Part shown: piece after piece, positions 35,731-38,039 of the stretch
How the letters are laid out: every line of letters starts with the position of its first letter
How positions within the stretch are numbered: the stretch's first letter is position 1
Virus record (IMG/VR): IMGVR_UViG_3300042355_000243
Location: 1-38,039 of that record
Strand: one strand, 5' to 3'
Origin: a virus
Length of the DNA stretch: 38,039 nucleotides
The notes under the pieces: model-generated
The model's database searches: none
Seen by the model: the letters and a program-made list of their open reading frames with translations, nothing else
Told to the model about the DNA's origin: nothing
Program-made: the position numbers and the translations under genes

Positions 35731-35841
35731 GTGATACGAGCGCCAATGGAAATAGAACTCCTGCATAGGATCAGCAGCCCGACCACTCTTGCCGCACAAC
35801 GAACAGCGCCACCTACGCTCATCAGCCTTACGGCTTCGCAT
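35692..35841 (-). CDS. 49-residue C2H2-like zinc protein
   Basis: ATG three bases after the gene before (GGTAGGTAG). MRSRKADERRWRCSLCGKSG, 'RAADPMQEFYFHWRSYHDTP'. C13, C16, H32 and H37 could bind zinc (CxxC-x15-HxxxxH). Small basic N-terminus. Function unknown. Confidence 0.66.
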   Translation of the reverse strand: MRSRKADERRWRCSLCGKSGRAADPMQEFYFHWRSYHDTPTPNDLPKRG

Positions 35842-35844
35842 GAA

Positions 35845-36306
35845 CTACCTACGCGGTGCCTTGCCGGTGAAGTTGCCGTCCCGGTCAACCCAACCCCGAT
35901 CCATAGCCTCACCCATCAGCGTCGAAAGCCGGTCAGCAAGCGCGTTGTATTTCGGGGCGTCCGCGCCCTTAGGCCCGGGCGGCATCTTGCCCATATCCCG
36001 ATCCACGCGGTCAATCTCGTCCATCAGGGCCTTGTTATCCATGTCCTTAGGCGACTTGCCACCACCGGATGGGGCCTTCTTGCCCTCAGCGGCGTCCCCG
36101 CCGCCGGAGCGGTTGCCCCATCGGGCCTGCGCTGCCTTACGGCCTGCCTCAGAGCGACTACCGGCCTTCTCCACAGCAGCACGCACAATGTTGCCCGCCG
36201 CACCCGTCAGACCATGCTCAGCGACATGCTTCTCAACCTGATCCCAGGTCGCATCGTCAACCTTAGCGAACGGCCTAGCCGCCTTCAGAACCTCGTCCAT
36301 ACCCAT
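35845..36306 (-). CDS. Tagged 153-residue protein next to terminase
   Basis: ATG five bases after the terminase stop (weak site, coupled translation). MGMDEVLKAARPFAKVDDAT, 'WDQVEKHVAEHGLTGAAGNI', then 'KAGSRSEAGRKAAQARWGNR' near residues 48-67 and an acidic helical end 'MDEIDRVDRDMGKMPPGPKG'. A good copy of the tag found in the head effectors, here in a small protein. Function unknown. Confidence 0.7.
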   Translation of the reverse strand: MGMDEVLKAARPFAKVDDATWDQVEKHVAEHGLTGAAGNIVRAAVEKAGSRSEAGRKAAQARWGNRSGGGDAAEGKKAPSGGGKSPKDMDNKALMDEIDRVDRDMGKMPPGPKGADAPKYNALADRLSTLMGEAMDRGWVDRDGNFTGKAPRR

Positions 36307-36311
36307 ACTGA

Positions 36312-37910
36312 CTAGAGTACCCAAGGATTAGCCTGCCCGATACTGATCGGAGCCACATTCGGCACCTCACGCCCCGGAGGCTCATACAGCGCCAGAAGAA
36401 TAGCCTCAGCCCGGTCAGGACTTGAGACACCCCGGCGCTTCATCTCCATCTTCGACTCAATCTGGATACGCCCCGCAGAATCAGCCTTGAACGTGGGGCC
36501 TGCTAACTGAGTAGCCACCTTACGGTCCACATCTAGGCGCACATCCTGAGGGCGACCATCGGTGGGTTGCAGCAGCACCCTGCCGTTCCACCACAACTCA
36601 GAACGGATATTGCGGAACTTGCCCTGATCCTTAGCCCGCTCCGCGACATTCACGGGCACGATGCGGGACCGGTGCTTGCCCTCCTCACCCCACTTCTGCA
36701 ACATCGAAACCACACCCCAACCTAGGCCGATAGTGTCGATCTTGACCCGGACGGTCGCATCCCTTCCACGGGATTCGTGTTCCGCTTCCGTGGACTGAAT
36801 ATGCCTCAACACAACCCCCGCCACATCCACAGCGTTCTGGTTAGCCTGCCCGCTGGAACGGTGAGTGATGCTGACCCGGAAGCCGTCCGCTTTAGCGATA
36901 ACGAACTCGTCGCCACCGTCAGCGGCGATATCGACCCCTAGCCTGATCTCGTCGGACTCAAGGGGGGTTTCGTTGTCTTGCGCTGCTTCACACCATGCGT
37001 AGGGGATGACCTTATTCGCGGTGGCTCGGGGGAACCGGGCGTAGACGCGGGCCTCCACGAAAGCAGAGTCCGGGCCGAACTCGGAGATAACGTCGTCCAC
37101 CCACGTTTGGTCTACGAGGTGATCGGAGACGGCGTGCGGGGCCACGGTGTCGGGGCATGACCGGCACAGCCCTGTCTGCTCCCCGGTGAAGTTGGGGGTG
37201 TCGTGAGCGCCGATAGAGATGACGTTGTACAGCGGCGAATCGCAGATGCGCTCAAACCACGTGTCCTCAGCGTCCGTGGGCGGGTTACCTAGGACAAGCA
37301 TCCTTGTGTGCCCACCGGTCATCAGGGCCTCAAGGGCGGCACCGATAGTGTCCGACAGGCCACCGGCCTCATCCACGACGACGAGCAGGTGGGGGGCGTG
37401 GATACCCTGAACGGCGGTTTCGTCATGGTCAGAGGGGGAGAAGCCGTAGGCGGTGACCGTGCCGTCAATCTTCCATTGCACGGTCAGCACTTCACCGGGC
37501 AGGTCATGGGTTGCGGCGAGCCTGCGGATGTGGGGCCACAGAATGTTGCGGACCTGCCGGTGCGTAGTCGCCGTCGTCACCGCCATAGCCGTACCCGGGG
37601 CGTGAGAGGCAATCCACCACGCCACCACACGGGCCGCTAAATGTGACTTGCCGGGGGCGTGGCACGCCGGGACCACGGTGCGCTTATTGTCCCGCACCGA
37701 TTCCAGAATCTCCATCTGCTTAGACCAAATCGACTCCTTCAGGCCCTCAGTAACGAACCCAACCGGGTCGGTCTCATACCTGGCCCACGGGTTGTCAATC
37801 TCCGCATCCATGAGGCGCTGAAGCGTGAACCGCTCCTCAGGGCTCATCTCACGGTAGATAGCCCGCCGCTCCTCAGCAGAAGCCTCAAGCACCCTGTCCA
37901 CAAGTCGCAT
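36312..37910 (-). CDS. Terminase large subunit
   Basis: 532 residues. Walker A-like ACHAPGKS at 82-89, Walker B LLVVVDEA at 175-182, then 'MLVLGNPPTDAEDTWFERI'. The RNase H-like nuclease has D327 (RLGVDIAADGGDE), D392 (VRVKIDTIGLGWGV) and D499 (SPDRAEAILLAL). It packages DNA into the prohead by ATP hydrolysis and cuts concatemers. Ribosome site GGAGGTGATGACCG; start overlaps the small ORF before it. The portal lies 11 kb downstream, an uncommon separation. Confidence 0.92.
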   Translation of the reverse strand: MRLVDRVLEASAEERRAIYREMSPEERFTLQRLMDAEIDNPWARYETDPVGFVTEGLKESIWSKQMEILESVRDNKRTVVPACHAPGKSHLAARVVAWWIASHAPGTAMAVTTATTHRQVRNILWPHIRRLAATHDLPGEVLTVQWKIDGTVTAYGFSPSDHDETAVQGIHAPHLLVVVDEAGGLSDTIGAALEALMTGGHTRMLVLGNPPTDAEDTWFERICDSPLYNVISIGAHDTPNFTGEQTGLCRSCPDTVAPHAVSDHLVDQTWVDDVISEFGPDSAFVEARVYARFPRATANKVIPYAWCEAAQDNETPLESDEIRLGVDIAADGGDEFVIAKADGFRVSITHRSSGQANQNAVDVAGVVLRHIQSTEAEHESRGRDATVRVKIDTIGLGWGVVSMLQKWGEEGKHRSRIVPVNVAERAKDQGKFRNIRSELWWNGRVLLQPTDGRPQDVRLDVDRKVATQLAGPTFKADSAGRIQIESKMEMKRRGVSSPDRAEAILLALYEPPGREVPNVAPISIGQANPWVL

Positions 37911-38019
37911 CGGTCATCACCTCCACCGCAAACTCAACCCCCTGCATGTATGCCGCTGCTTCCGCAACCGTCAGGTCCCTCCTCACCGGGGTAGCAAGCA
38001 GCCTACTGAAATCCTGCAT
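37885..38019 (-). CDS. 44-residue ORF overlapping terminase start
   Basis: ATG with GGGGTGTTGAGGG ahead, product MQDFSRLLATPVRRDLTVAE then 'AAAYMQGVEFAVEVM'. Ends 26 bases inside the terminase gene in another frame. Helical. May couple translation of the terminase. It lies within 20 bases of the window end, so upstream context is missing. Confidence 0.42.
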   Translation of the reverse strand: MQDFSRLLATPVRRDLTVAEAAAYMQGVEFAVEVMTDATCGQGA

Positions 38020-38039
38020 CCCTCAACACCCCAAGCATG

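Noticed and set aside
1-38039. CRISPR array or insertion sequence
   Set aside because: No regularly spaced direct repeats with unique spacers, no transposase and no terminal inverted repeats were seen.

Overview
The window is an essentially continuous minus-strand block of a tailed double-stranded DNA bacteriophage (or prophage) with a GC-rich genome. The host is probably an actinobacterium: two tandem WhiB-type iron-sulfur regulators, found in actinobacteria and their phages, lie beside an SSB, and many small treble-clef and zinc-ribbon proteins of actinophage type are present. No integrase, tRNA, CRISPR array or insertion sequence was seen, and no plus-strand gene is supported. All coordinates are on the plus strand, but transcription runs right to left.

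Layout in transcription order. (1) 38.0-35.8 kb: the large terminase subunit and a small tagged protein. (2) 35.8-25.8 kb: about thirty tightly packed small genes (metalloprotease, zinc ribbons, SpoT-like HD hydrolase, WhiB pair, SSB). They are cut into cassettes of one to eight genes by a recurring promoter-like repeat, often with a hairpin in the short leader. (3) 25.9-25.2 kb: a lysis-like pair, a 26-residue membrane peptide followed by a secreted lysozyme-like enzyme. (4) 25.2-11.8 kb: head module with portal, MuF-like protein, four large modular effector-like proteins (ADP-ribosyltransferase/ParB-like, type IB topoisomerase, DUF3626-like, zeta-kinase fusion), XkdF-like protease, scaffold, decoration protein and major capsid protein. 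(5) 11.8-5.4 kb: three paralogous glycine-rich fibre cassettes plus beta-sandwich fibres, lying between capsid and connector genes. (6) 5.4-3.9 kb: head-tail adaptor, stopper, gp10-like protein and tail terminator. (7) 3.9 kb to the left end: a Com-like zinc ribbon, a DNA-binding candidate, a metallophosphoesterase and small proteins. Tail tube, tape measure and baseplate genes are absent and must lie outside.

Two features stand out. First, at least fourteen sites carry an extended -10 promoter (TGnTAnnnT), most with an upstream AACCSSGGT box. Six also have a GACCCC element about 40 bp upstream, and several boxes supply the stop codon of the preceding gene. Second, a short modular peptide (consensus DRSAAGRKAAxARWGNR, usually after a hydrophobic strand) recurs at least seven times in the four effector-like proteins between MuF and protease, with looser copies in other phage proteins. 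The combination suggests a family of co-packaged or ejected virion effectors built by domain shuffling around a common tag. This is inference from sequence and position only.
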